Source: Theobroma cacao (taxonomy: Eukaryota; Streptophyta; Magnoliopsida; Malvales; Malvaceae). Taken from it: a stretch of DNA of 64,000 nt. The DNA lies in assembly GCF_000208745.1 (NCBI RefSeq), contig NC_030853.1:9538203-9602202 (forward strand), in the 5' to 3' direction. This document shows, piece after piece, positions 10,431-21,067 of this stretch (within the stretch, counting starts at the first letter, position 1; each line of letters opens with the position of its first letter). Below the pieces are notes generated by a model. The model was not told where the DNA came from. It searched no databases and worked only from the letters and a program-made list of their open reading frames with translations. A program made the translations under genes and the position numbers.

Positions 10431-11582
10431 AGCACCAAGAAAAAGGTTTCCCTTCACTCAATAAAAGGCCATCCTGCTAAACCAACAAAATCAACATAAA
10501 ATACATGAAAATTCTCAAAGTGCAATGTATCAAATTTCACATATATGTCAATCATATATCATATTCATGAGCTTTCATTTCATAAGTATAGATATGCATA
10601 ATTACATAGATAAACATCAATATCATCATAATCACACCTGGCTCATGTACATCCCCCCACATCGTGCACACGGGCATTATCATCATCTATCTCTCATGCC
10701 ACCATCATCACCGGCATGTGCATCCCCCACATTGTGCACACACACGGTTACAGTCATCATACACGATATCAATCATCATGCACAACACACATATATATAT
10801 ATCATCATAATGCAATAGTGCATGAATCCATAGCAATCACATATCACAACATAAAACCATTTAGCAAAAGCTTGTTCCCAAGGCACTTGTTTTTATGAGA
10901 AACTTGATAATTCATTCAAATGTGTGGTAAATACATTATATTCCCAAAAACAAGTTTTGAAGGCAGTTCACTCACCGGTATATTGTTAAGCCTTTAGCTG
11001 ACTCTAATTCCCCTAATGATCCAATTGAGGTGATGGGGCTTCGTTAGAACCTACCATCAAATTAACATTACCTTAGTGTCAATTCATACTTATAAACCCT
11101 AAAAGCTATCCCTTAGCAAGCTTTTGATTGCTACTTTAAATGGCTATCTATATTCACTATCTTAATCATTATAAAATAAATGAACATCCTCAACAATAAA
11201 ACATCTCATAATCCCAATTACTAGTTATTATCCACACCTAAAAACCCAAGCTTAGTTCATCACTCACCCTAGAGTTTCTTTGTAGTTGAATTCTTTTCCA
11301 ATACTTTCAAACAAATGGGGTAATTCTCTCTTTCTCTCTCTAAAATGCCCAACTAGTGAGAGAAAGTATGGAATTAAGATTTATCAAGGGTTTTGAAGTG
11401 AGAGAGTGAAAGAATACAAGGATTCTAGTCAAAAAGACATCAAAGTATGAAAATTAAAGCTAGAGAGAGAAAATTATGCAAGCTCCATATCAAGCTTCCA
11501 TGAGGTTGGAAGCAACATGAGATGGGAAGAGAAGAAGAAGAAAAAGCTGCTGGAAATTCAAGAAGCAGTTGGAAGAAAGAGA

Positions 11583-11591
11583 TATTTATAG
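11583..11591 (-). promoter_or_regulatory. LTR-A TATA box (palindrome right arm)
   Basis: TATTTATAG on the plus strand, i.e. CTATAAATA read leftwards, opposing the TATA box at 8336-8344. Confidence 0.55.
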
Positions 11592-12160
11592 CTCAAGCTT
11601 ATCAACTCTAATTAAATTACCAAAATACCCTTCCACAATATTAGCTTATTCTCCTCCAATCTTTTATGCAATCTTTTTACTCTTTTGACATTGGGACAAG
11701 GTCTATAATGGTCTAAATATACTCAGTTCACAAAACTTAAAATTCTAACTCGAGGTGAAAAATGACCATTTTGCCCCTACCGTGAAAATCATCAAAATTT
11801 TTGTTTCCTTGTCATTTTACCCCTAATTTCATCATTCACTTATGCCCTAAGCCTACTTAGGCCATAATATTGTTTAAAATCTTATTTTTATGGGCTTACT
11901 AAGAAAATGATGAAATTACCCCTAATCAGAGATATCACATTTATTACTAACTATGAGTCTATAAAAGTCAAGGTCTCACAGCTTCCTCTTTATTAATCAG
12001 TTACATCTTATTGATTTTATCCCTCTTTTTCTTTCAAAAATACTCTTTGAAGAGTTAATAGATTAATTTCATATATTAATTTCCAACACATTTAAGTAAA
12101 GGTATTAGACACAAATAAATGGGAATGTTTTATTATCATCAAAAACTAATGGAGCCAACA

Positions 12161-12175
12161 ATCTCCCCCTTTTTT
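12161..12175 (-). other. Sirevirus polypurine tract
   Basis: ATCTCCCCCTTTTTT on the plus strand, a purine run ending in GGGGGAGAT directly before the 3' LTR start on the minus strand. Confidence 0.85.
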
Positions 12176-13095
12176 ATGATGATAAAACACTCCTTGATTA
12201 ATAGCATACTGTCATTTTAATTCTTTTTAGTTTTCTGCAGAAAATGAGGATTGCTCCCCTTAAGTATAAGCTCCCCCATAGTGTGTGCATATTTTGCTTA
12301 TTTTACTTCAGCCAATTTTATTCTCGTCATATAAAAAATGATATTGTACATTTAGAGTATACATATGTTCAGCAACATGGAGTGATTTGCAGCAAGTAAG
12401 TATCAGCATATCATCATTAAACTTTCAACTTTAAGTGTTGACAGATTTTCATCACTATTCCAGCAGCTGTCAACAGTTTATTGATTTCAGATTTAGTCTA
12501 CATCATTCATGTTTCAAATGATATATTATACACACCATCTATATCTATTTTCAAACAGAAATTAGCCACAATGCCATAAGAAAAATCATTTATCAGCACG
12601 TAAATCAATATCAACATGGCATTAGCAGATTTTGTTCATGACAGTCAAAATACCAAAATAGCAAAATATCACCAGACTCCAATTTATAGTAGTTAAGCAA
12701 CATAGTCATATCAGTATTCATTTTTCGCATACAACCACATAAATAGCATAATTAAAACTGAGTGTTTAAGTGCCACCATGGCACAAATAGCAGTTAATAA
12801 AAAAGTATTCTGAAATTGCCCTTGGACAATTTTGCTTCCTATCTCCTATTTTTCTAAGTTCCTGCTCCTGATTCTGCTTTCTTTCTTTCTTGGGTTCTTG
12901 GTTCCTCTACCCTAACACATTTTTTTTTTAAATTTATTCCCTGGTTCCTAGTTCCTGCACCCATTTTATTCTACTCCTCTTTTTCGTCAACATCAAAGGG
13001 AGGGGCTTCTATTCATCTGATGAGTCAGAGGGTGAGGATTCAGTGTTAGAGAAAGGGTTGAGAGGAAAAGGAAAGGGCTCTCGAAGAGGTGATGA
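12176..13095 (-). other. Sirevirus non-coding region before the 3' LTR
   Basis: No coding signal. Extra polypurine-like runs occur (reverse of GCTCCCC near 12255 and AAGCTCCCCCAT near 12269); reiterated tracts of this kind are a known trait of Sireviruses, but the assignment here rests on these short motifs only. Confidence 0.5.
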
Positions 13096-15199
13096 CTATC
13101 TTAGGGAAGGTTCTGGTGAGGACATGTCTGAGACAGGGATTGAATAGGAGGCTGAAATTGGTTTGGATTTTTCTGCCAACCTGGAAGACTTTCTTCTCTT
13201 GAGAAAAGCTGTCTTGGTTACCATAGTCTTCCTACCTTTGGTTGGTAGTTTTGCCTCAATTGGTGGTGCTGTAGTGGCTTTGGTTTTCCCTGCTTTTTTC
13301 TTTACTCTGGTAGCTGATGAAGATTTCTTTCCTTTTCCTACACCTTCACCATCCTTTTGAGTTTCTGTCCTAGCAGTGTCTTTTTCAGCTTGTCCCTCCT
13401 TAACCATTTGGTGGAAGATATCCATGATGGAAACTTCCTTAGAATTTGGAGGAGAAGCCTAGTGTTTCTCTATCTCTGAATCATTTTTTCTTAGAGTTTT
13501 AGGGGAGGTTGTCTTGGCTGGTTGATCAACCCTTTGGGGAGTCTTCAGTCTGCAGAGCAAGACTAGCAGATTTGTAGGTGGAACCTTTAGCTTGAATGCC
13601 AGAACTCCCAACATGAAGAGCTGATTTTTCTACTGACTTAGCTAAACTTTCAGCACCTTGTTGTGCAGGTGTAGTGCTAGATATGGCAGAACTATCTACG
13701 GCCACAGGCTCAGATGGCATGTTTCCCTTCTCCTTCAGTTTGTTTTCTAACTCAGTGATTTTATCTTCCATTTTCTGTAGCTTCACTCCTTGGTCAGTCA
13801 ACTTACCATCAATCCTCATGAACAAATTAAAAATCACTTCATTTGAAAATATGGAGGGAGCTTCTTCAGGTTGAGCAGGCAAACTGTGTTCTTTTCTTGG
13901 GCTAGTTTTAGAGGTTTTAATGAACTTTTCTCCATCGAGCACATACCCCATTTTAACCAAGCTGCCATACTGAATAGCTTGATCTTTGGTTTTTACCAAC
14001 TCCATATCATACCTCTTTGCCCATATTCCCTTCTTCTGCACAAGGGATGTAATCACATTCCCATACGACAGATTTACCTTATCAAGTCTGCAGACACTTC
14101 TCATTTTCTCAATCATAAATCTTCCCAAATTCAGAGACACTCCATTGAAAGCATGCTTCATCAGCCAAAGGTCTTGGAGGCTGATGTAGCTAAGGCTTCC
14201 ACTTCTACCTTGTATATTTGCTACTATGAAATATTGTAGAATTTTGATCTGAGGGTTGGTTATCAAAGCAGAATTACTTTTTGAAGAATATTTTTATTTC
14301 TTTCCAGTGATGATCTCCCACAATGAGGACGGGTCATATTTTTTAGGTAGTTCAAATTCACCTTCTTCATACTCTATTTTTAGCAGGTTCCCTAAGTCCT
14401 CAATAGTCATAACAAACTTTTTTCCATTCAGATAAACATTCAAACCATCTTCTACATAATCATCAGAATCTATTAATTCCTTTCCTTTCAAAGTAATTCC
14501 AGAGTAAAACTCTTTGACCAGACTTGGACTATAAGACTTATTCTTAAAGGTGATGTAACCTTTTAGTTTTAGTTCATCAAAGTTGTCCCGACCCAAATTC
14601 AGGGCCATGACCGGTGCATGGGCCCAATGGACATAGTCCACTAAGCCCAAGCAAGCCTATCAATCTGACATGTTCATCATTCCATCATAAACTACTAAGT
14701 CACATTTCATAACTTAGGATCAAAGTAATATTAAACAATGCCAACTCATATTGGCATACCAATTAAGTGTACATTGCCTACAACATGTATCTTAATAATT
14801 TACATCAAGTTTGTCTATAATCTCAAAAAGAAGACTCGATTTCCAGCGGAGGGACTCGGATGAATGTACAGCTACTGAATGCCGAGACACCTACCAAAAG
14901 ATGGATACAAGTCTACAAGGACACCTTGTCCTAGTTACTGATTGCCTCGTGATCTGAAAACATGAAGTTGAAAACGGTGAGTATAAACCCAGTGAGTGAA
15001 CAAGGAAGGGAACAAGCAACAATAAGGGAGAATTTAAAATCATGATGCACTTGTTTCAAAACAATGCAATTTAGTTCCATTCATATTAAAAACCCTCATC
15101 AAGCCCTTAAATGATTAATCATTTGAAGATCATGAACCCATACATAACGAACTATTTGAAGAATGAAAACTTCAATGACACGCAAGCAAGTCAAATATG

Positions 15200-15650
15200 A
15201 CAACGAATCTTCGTTGCAACGGAAAGGCATTCTCGTTGCAACGAAATTGGGATTAAGTTATTAGTTGAACGAGGGTTTCTTAACTGATCGAGGGTTTCTC
15301 ACTAAACCTCCTCATTTTAAACTTAACTCATTTAATCCTTAATGTTGGAAGTCCATGCTCAGATATGGTAGTAATGAAGTGAAAAATAGGGCAGAAATTG
15401 GACAAGATAGGAGACCAAAATAAAAAGTTTTTCGCTGTAGCGAAATTGTAACCCAGAAACAAAAAATTTCTCGCTACAGTGAAATTTTAACCTAGAAACA
15501 GAAAGTTTCTCCCTGCAGCAAGAATGACTTTCGCTGCAGCGAGAAGCTACAGTGTCATTCTCGCTGCAGCGAGTTTTTGGCCAGTCTACCCCTTCCAAAC
15601 CCAAATGTTTCTCACTGCAGAGAAAATGATTCTCGCTGCAGTGAGAAACA
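15200..15650. repeat. Palindrome cluster in LTR-A copy 5
   Basis: At least eight variants of TTCTCGCTGCAGCGAGAA, including ATTCTCGCTGCAGCGAG near 15558 and TTTCGCTGCAGCGAGAAG near 15531, plus CGTTGCAACG forms near 15210-15245. Confidence 0.85.
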
Positions 15651-15884
15651 AGGCACCAATGAAAAATTTGTCTTTCTTCCCAAAGAAAAACCACCCTGCT
15701 GAAATGTCCAAACCAACATGAAACGCATAACAATTTTCTAAAGTTTAACATGTCAAGTTTCACATGGTTTACAACCATATACCATTACTCATTAATTTCC
15801 TATAGCACACATATTTACATATGTATATATGTATACGTATACCCATCATCATCATACACACCATCACATCATCATCATCACCAG

Positions 15885-16005
15885 CTCATGCGCACTCCCT
15901 ACTCGCACATGGTTGGGTCATCACCGGGTTATGCGCACTCCCTACTCACACATAATCAGGTTATCCTCGACTTATGCGCATTCCCTACTCGCACATAGCC
16001 GGGTC
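15885..16005. repeat. Tandem block inside LTR-A copy 5
   Basis: Three units of about 45 bp with GCGCACTCCCTACTCGCACAT; reverse orientation of the block in copy 2. Confidence 0.8.
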
Positions 16006-16827
16006 ACTATAATTACACAACACTATATTCAAACATATATGTATATCAACATAATGTAGCAACATAGAGATCCATGATAACCACATGTCATAACATAAAA
16101 TTGATTTATCAAAGGCTTGTTCCCAAGGTACTTGTTTTAACAAAAGTTGTGTAGAATCATTCAAATACTTTGTACAAAACAGTCATATTCTCAAAACAAT
16201 TTTGATAGGCAGTCCACTCACCAGTATATTGTTGAGCCTTTAGATGACTCCAATTCCCCTAATTGTCCAAATGGGATGATGGAGCTTCCTTGAAACCTAC
16301 CATCACATTAACATCACCATTATGTTAATTCACATACTATAAACCCTAAAAGCTATCTCTTAGCTAGCCTTCAATTGCCACTTTAAATGGCTTTCTATGT
16401 TCACTATCTTAATCACTATAAAAGGAATAAACATACTCAACAATAAAACAGCTCATAATCCCAATTACTAGCCATTATTCACAGCTAAAAATCAAGCTTA
16501 GTTCATCACTCACCCTAGGGCTCCTTTGTAGTCGAATTCTCTTCCAATAGCTTCCAAATTAATGGGGTAATTCTCTTTTTCTTTCTCTAAAATGCCCAAC
16601 TAGTGAGAGAAAGTTTGGAAATAGATTTATCAGGGGTTTTGAATTGAAAGAGTGAAAGAATACAGTTCTAGTCAAAAGGGCTCAAAAGTATGAAAACTAG
16701 AGCTAGAGAGAGAAAATCATGCAAGCTCCATATCAAGCTTCCATGGAGGTTGGAAGCAACATGAGATGGAAGGAGAAAAAGAAGACAAGCTGCTAGAAAA
16801 TGGGAGAAGAAGCTACTGGAAGAAAGA

Positions 16828-16836
16828 TATTTATAG
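16828..16836 (-). promoter_or_regulatory. LTR-A TATA box (copy 5)
   Basis: TATTTATAG on the plus strand, equivalent to the other copies. Confidence 0.55.
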
Positions 16837-17951
16837 CCAATCTTATCCATTCTCTTAAAATTACCAAATTACCCCTCCACTAATTAACTTACTCTCCTCC
16901 AACCCTTTATGAAATCTTTTTACTCCTTTGACACTGGGACAAGATCCATAATGGTCTAGACATACTCGGGTTCATGAAAACTTAAAATTTTAACCCAAGG
17001 TGAAAAATGACCATTTTGCTCCTATCGTGAAAATCATCAAAGTTTTTGTTTCCTTTCCATTTTACCCCTAATTTCACCATCCATTTATGCCTTAGGCCTA
17101 CTTAGGCCATAATATTGTTTAAAATCTTACTTTTATGGGCTCACTAAGGAAATGATGAAATTACCCCTAATTAGGGATATCGCGTATTCTACTAACTATG
17201 AGTCTATAAAGGTCAAGGTCTCACAAAAGTACTCAGATAGGCTGGTCTGGATTTCTACATTTTCCTTAAAAATCTTCCAGTCAATGAATTTTCCATAAGA
17301 GATTGGTGCATTCTCGATATTTTTGAATCTATACTCATACAACTTATTCCTAAATTTTGAAGAAGAAGAATTGGTACCTTTGTGGAGTGAGGGCTCTGTT
17401 TATCTCTTTTTGCCAGTTTTCTGCTTCTTTTCTCCAAGTTTCTCTAATATATCTTTCACTGAACCAGGCATGATTTTTTAGTTTCTTCTTCACACTTTCA
17501 GTTCCTGTTTCTTCCTCCATTGGCCTTTTCTCTTTCTTCTTTTCTGATATCTCTTTGCTTTGAGATGTTCTAGCCATGTTGGTTGCAGAAATTTCTAAGG
17601 GTTTGAGTTGGTTTCAAAGGCAAACAAGGAGATTTAGGTTTTTGTTTCTAGAGTAACGGGTTTCAGGGGAGAACGGAGGAGAAGTAGTCAGCAGTTATTG
17701 CAAAAAAAACTACTCACCTTCCTTTAAGTACTGCCCTATTTTATTTCTTTGTAATTTCAAACTTCCCTTTAAAATTTGGTTATTTACCTTTGACAGTTTT
17801 TCTTCATTCTTTTTGCACCCGGTAAACACATATTTTTACCACATTTTACTCTTCTTTCTCTATACTCACTAAGTCTTATTATTTAAGGCTGTCAAACCAC
17901 TCATAGTTGACTGAAAGCATTATGTTTTCTATGTGAGAGCCAAAGGTTTTC

Positions 17952-18467
17952 TTATAATTCCTTCATACTAATCATCCCTAAATTTCTTCTAATCTCACAA
18001 AATATATCTTCACTCAAAGGTTTGGTAAAAATGTCTGCTAATTGATGTAAAGTATTCACAAATTTTATCGTAATATAATTTTTCACCACATGGTCTCTAA
18101 TAAAATGGTGTCTAATTTCAATGTGCTTTGTCCTAGAGTGCTGCACAGGATTTTTTCATATATTGATTGCACTTGTGTTATCACAATATATCGGTACATT
18201 ATGCATAGTTATTCCATAGTCTTTTAATTGTTGCTTGATCCAAAGGATTTGTGCACGCAGCTACCTAATGATACATATTCAGTCTCTGTTATAAACAGTG
18301 CCACTGAGTTCTGCTTTTTGCTGGACCAAGACACAAGCATCCTTCCTAAAAATTGGCATGTTCCACTAGTGCTTTTCCTATCAGTTCTACTGCCAGCAAA
18401 GTCAGCATCTGAATATCCAACTAAGCTAAGAGTTGAATTTCTAGAGTACCATATTCCTAGTTCTTGA
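17952..18467 (-). pseudogene. Sirevirus RNase H domain, broken
   Basis: Continues pol after RT. In the minus-strand reading the RNase H signature is recognisable in pieces (SDADFAG, RKSTSGTCQFLGR, TETEYVSLGSC) with frameshifts and stops around 18160-18290, then the C-terminal end FVNTLHQLADIFTKPLSEDI, the usual pol tail in Ty1-copia. The motif order fits the RNase H that degrades the RNA strand of the RNA-DNA hybrid. Not functional. Confidence 0.88.
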
Positions 18468-18471
18468 GTAT

Positions 18472-19500
18472 CTATGAGGTATCTAAAAATTCTCTTAACA
18501 GCTTTATGTGTGATTCTTTAGGCTGTGATTGAAATCTAGCACACAGGCACACACTAAACTGAATATCTGGTCTACTTGCTATTAAGTAGAGAAGAAAGCC
18601 GATCATACCTTTATAAAGCTTTTGATCTATATCCTTTCCTTTTTCATCTAGGTCGAGTTTGGTGGATGGACTCATTGGAGTGGAAATTGATTTTAACTTT
18701 AGCATATCGAATTTCTTGAGCATATCATGAGTATATCTTTCTTGGTTGATGAAGATTCCTTCCTCACTTTGTTTGATTTGAAGACCAAGGAAGTACTTCA
18801 ACTCTCCCATCATGCTCATCTCAAATTCACCCTGCATTTCCTTTGTAAAGTTCTTGCATAAAGCTTCATTAGTTTCACCAAATACAATATCATCTACATA
18901 TATTTGCACAATAATTAAATCATTTAGATATCTCTTAATGAACAATGTAGTATCGATGCTGCCTCTATCATACCCTTTCTCAACTAGAAATTTTGAAAAC
19001 CTTTCATACCAAGCTCTAGAAGCTTGTTTCAATCCATACAAGGCTTTATGAAGTTTGAAAACATGATCAGATTTTTCAAAGTCTTCAAAACCAGGTGGTT
19101 GTTCCACATATACTTCCTCTTGAATTAATCCATTTAAGAATGCACTTTTTACATCCATTTAGAACAATTTAAAATTCATGAAACATGCAAAAGCTAGCAA
19201 CAACCTTATGGCTTCAATCCTAGCAACCGGAGCAAAAGTTTCATCATAATCTATTCCTTCTTCTTGGTTGTATCCTTTTGCTACCAACCTAGCTTTATTT
19301 CTAACTATATTTCCTTGCTCATCTACCTTATTTCTAAATACCCATTTTGTAACAACAATAGAGTTATTTGATGGTCTAGGTACCAATGACCATACATGAC
19401 TCCTTATGAATTGATCAAGTTCTTCTTGCATGGCCATTATCCAACTTTCCTTTTTTTCAGCTTCTTCAAAGTTTTTAGGTTCAATTTCATATATAAAAGC
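18472..19500 (-). pseudogene. Sirevirus reverse transcriptase domain
   Basis: Starts with the typical copia RT entry [32 protein letters not shown] and [15 protein letters not shown], then a nonsense codon at 19159-19161 where the family has glutamine, followed by a long open stretch from 19158: MDVKSAFLNG, YGLKQASRAWYERF, the catalytic YVDD motif (VQIYVDDIVFG) and MGELKYFLGLQI. Frame open to 18472. RT copies element RNA into cDNA in the cytoplasmic particle. The catalytic aspartates look intact; the single stop separates RT from the rest of the polyprotein. Confidence 0.92.
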
Positions 19501-20680
19501 TGAAAACTCACAAGTTTCTCTACTTGCTTTCCTAGTTTTAACTCCTCGTGAAATGTTACCTATTATTTGGTCTTGAGGGTGATCTCTTACAAATCTCCAA
19601 CTCCTTGGTAGATCATCATGCTGATTTTCCACTCTTTGCATATTTTCTAGAGGTGGAGTTTCATTTTCTCTTCTAGGTGAGCTTTTTTCATTATTTTTGT
19701 TGTTTTCTAAGCTCATTTCCTCCATTTGTTTTTCTAGGACTTCTACATCATCATCATCATCATCATATACTTCTTTTTGTAATGCATTTGACTCATCAAA
19801 AACTACATGAATTGATTCTTCAACGGTCAAGGTCCTTTTGTTAAAAACTCTATAGGCCTTTGAGTTTAATGCATATCCTAAAAATATTGCTTCATCGCTC
19901 TTTGCATCAAACTTTTCTAAGAGTTGTTTTCCATTGTTCAGTACAAAGCATTTAGAACCAAAACTCCTAAGGTGAGAAATATTCGGTTTCCTACCTTTAT
20001 AAAGTTTATATGGAGTCTTTGAAATCAAGGGCCTTATTGATACTCTATTAAGAATATAAGTTGATGTATTTACTGCCTCAGCCCAAAGATATTTAGGTAG
20101 GTTGTTCTCACATAGCATGGTCCTAGCCATTTCTTTTAAGGTTTGATTTTTCCTCTCTACAACTCCATTTTGCTAGGGTGTTCTAGGTGTAGAAAAATTG
20201 AGATCCAACCCCTTTTCATTGCAAAATTTTTCAAACTCATCATTTTCAAATTCTCCTCCATGATCACTCCTTATGCTTGTAGAACATCATTCTTATGAGC
20301 AAGAAAATACAACTAAGTATATCTAGAATAGTCATCAATTATTACAAAGCCATAAGATTTTCCTCATAAGCTAGTTGTGCTTATTGGACCAAACAGATCA
20401 ATATGAAGCAATTCAAGAGGTCTAGATGTTAACACTATTTTTTTAGACTTGAAGGATGTCCTAACTTGTTTTCCTAGTTGACAAGCATCACATATTCTAT
20501 CATTTTCAAATTTTAACTCAGGCAGTCCAGCAACAAGATTTTTCTTAATTAATTTTGACATAGTATGCATGCTCACATGTCCTAATCTCCTATGCCATAG
20601 CCAACTATCATTTTCAGCATTTGCAACAGGACATACTTCACTATTTACTTCAAGATCTTCAAGAAAAATTACATACAATT
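19501..20680 (-). pseudogene. Sirevirus integrase region
   Basis: Begins with the GAG-pre-integrase zinc-binding region (WLWHRRLGHVSMHTMSKLI, later CDACQLGKQ, giving the H-H-C-C pattern) and LLHIDLFGP at the start of the catalytic core. The core between about 20130 and 20364 is disrupted by stops and shifts. From 20130 it is open again through [37 protein letters not shown] and [20 protein letters not shown], then an acidic linker (DDDDDD near 19755) leading to RT. Integrase inserts the cDNA into the genome. Broken in the core. Confidence 0.88.
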
Positions 20681-20986
20681 CTTCACTCTATTTTCTATAA
20701 ATGACATTTTATTTGTACTCATATCTATCACTTCACACTTAATTGAATCAAAGCACACTCTAAATCCTTTATCACATAATTGACTAATACTTAGTAAATT
20801 ATGCTTTAAGCTTTTAACCAACAACACATGACTAATTTGAGTTTGGGAATTCTTACCAACCATACCTATACCATGGATTCTTCCTTTTGAATCATCTCCA
20901 AAGGGTACGGTTCCTCCCTTTCTCTTATCCAACTGAGCAAACAGCATTTCATGTCTTATCATGTGCTGTGAATAGCCACTGTCCAA
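20669..20986 (-). pseudogene. Sirevirus aspartic protease region
   Basis: Reads MDSGYSQHM at its start, the copia protease active-site context (DSG), then HNLLSISQLCDKGF, the standard protease end. Slightly overlaps the integrase frame through a shift near 20680. It would cleave the Gag-Pol polyprotein. Confidence 0.85.
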
Positions 20987-21067
20987 GTACCAAGGCTATT
21001 TCTTCTTGAGTTGAGCTCTTGAACATGTCTCCTTTAAGTCCAGCTCAACCTACAAAACAGAATTTTA

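Larger units (their letters stand above)
9931..11980 (-). repeat. LTR-A copy 4, right arm of palindrome (truncated)
   Basis: Reverse orientation; ends with AAGGTCTCACA at 11980, the LTR start on the minus strand, and is truncated at the left near 9931, at almost the same internal LTR position as the left arm. The arms meet around 9911-10053, where GATAATTTAAATCAAGTGTC on the left mirrors GACACTTGATTTAAATTATC on the right. No 5-bp target duplication flanks the pair (TGAAA versus GCTTC). Confidence 0.88.
7034..12160 (-). repeat. Sirevirus 3' LTR, split by an LTR-A palindrome
   Basis: LTR sequence occupies 7034-7945 and 11981-12160, starting TGTTGG and ending CCAACA as read on the plus strand. 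Compared with the 5' LTR it has an extra ~75 bp tandem unit (the block ending AAGTGGTTTTCCAAGGCTCA appears twice, about 7290-7420) and keeps about 70 bp near 7475-7550 that the other LTR has lost. About 36 bp of LTR present near 23565-23600 in the other copy is missing at the insertion point of the palindrome. Confidence 0.9.
14584..17225 (-). repeat. Solo LTR-A copy 5
   Basis: 2642 bp, from TGTCCCGACCC to GGTCTCACA on the plus strand, flanked by the perfect 5-bp duplication AAAGT at 14579-14583 and 17226-17230. No internal sequence, so it is a recombination product (solo LTR). It interrupts the Sirevirus extra ORF and is therefore younger. TATA box (reverse) at 16828-16836. Confidence 0.97.
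13096..17577 (-). pseudogene. Envelope-like / plant transposon-protein ORF of the Sirevirus, interrupted
   Basis: Lies after RNase H on the same strand, where Sireviruses carry their extra ORF. It starts MARTSQSKEISEKKKEKRP at 17577, a basic charged N-terminus, then shifts frame near 17350. The frame is cut at 17226 by solo LTR-A copy 5 and resumes at 14578 (FDELKLKGYITFKNKSYSPS; later YVEDGLNVYLNGKKFVMTIE), which resembles the putative plant transposon protein domain common in such elements. After a stop near 14290 it runs 14266-13526 with SLQDLWLMKHAFNGVSLNLG and a predicted coiled coil (KLQKMEDKITELENKLKEKG), then a Ser/Lys-rich tail at 13425-13096. I see no clear signal peptide or membrane anchor, so any envelope role is unproven. 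Non-functional because of the insertion, one frameshift and two or more stops. Confidence 0.75.

Noticed and set aside
15829..16059. His-rich and Tyr/Thr-rich small open frames (also near 4986-5240, 9063-9461, 10525-10818, 42334-42857)
   Set aside because: They arise from the tandem block and CAT/ATG-rich sequence present in every LTR-A copy, in both directions, so they are repeat translation and not genes.
13096..17577. Sirevirus post-pol ORF as a host gene or as a true viral envelope
   Set aside because: Position after RNase H and inside exact element boundaries makes it part of the retrotransposon, and no membrane anchor is visible.
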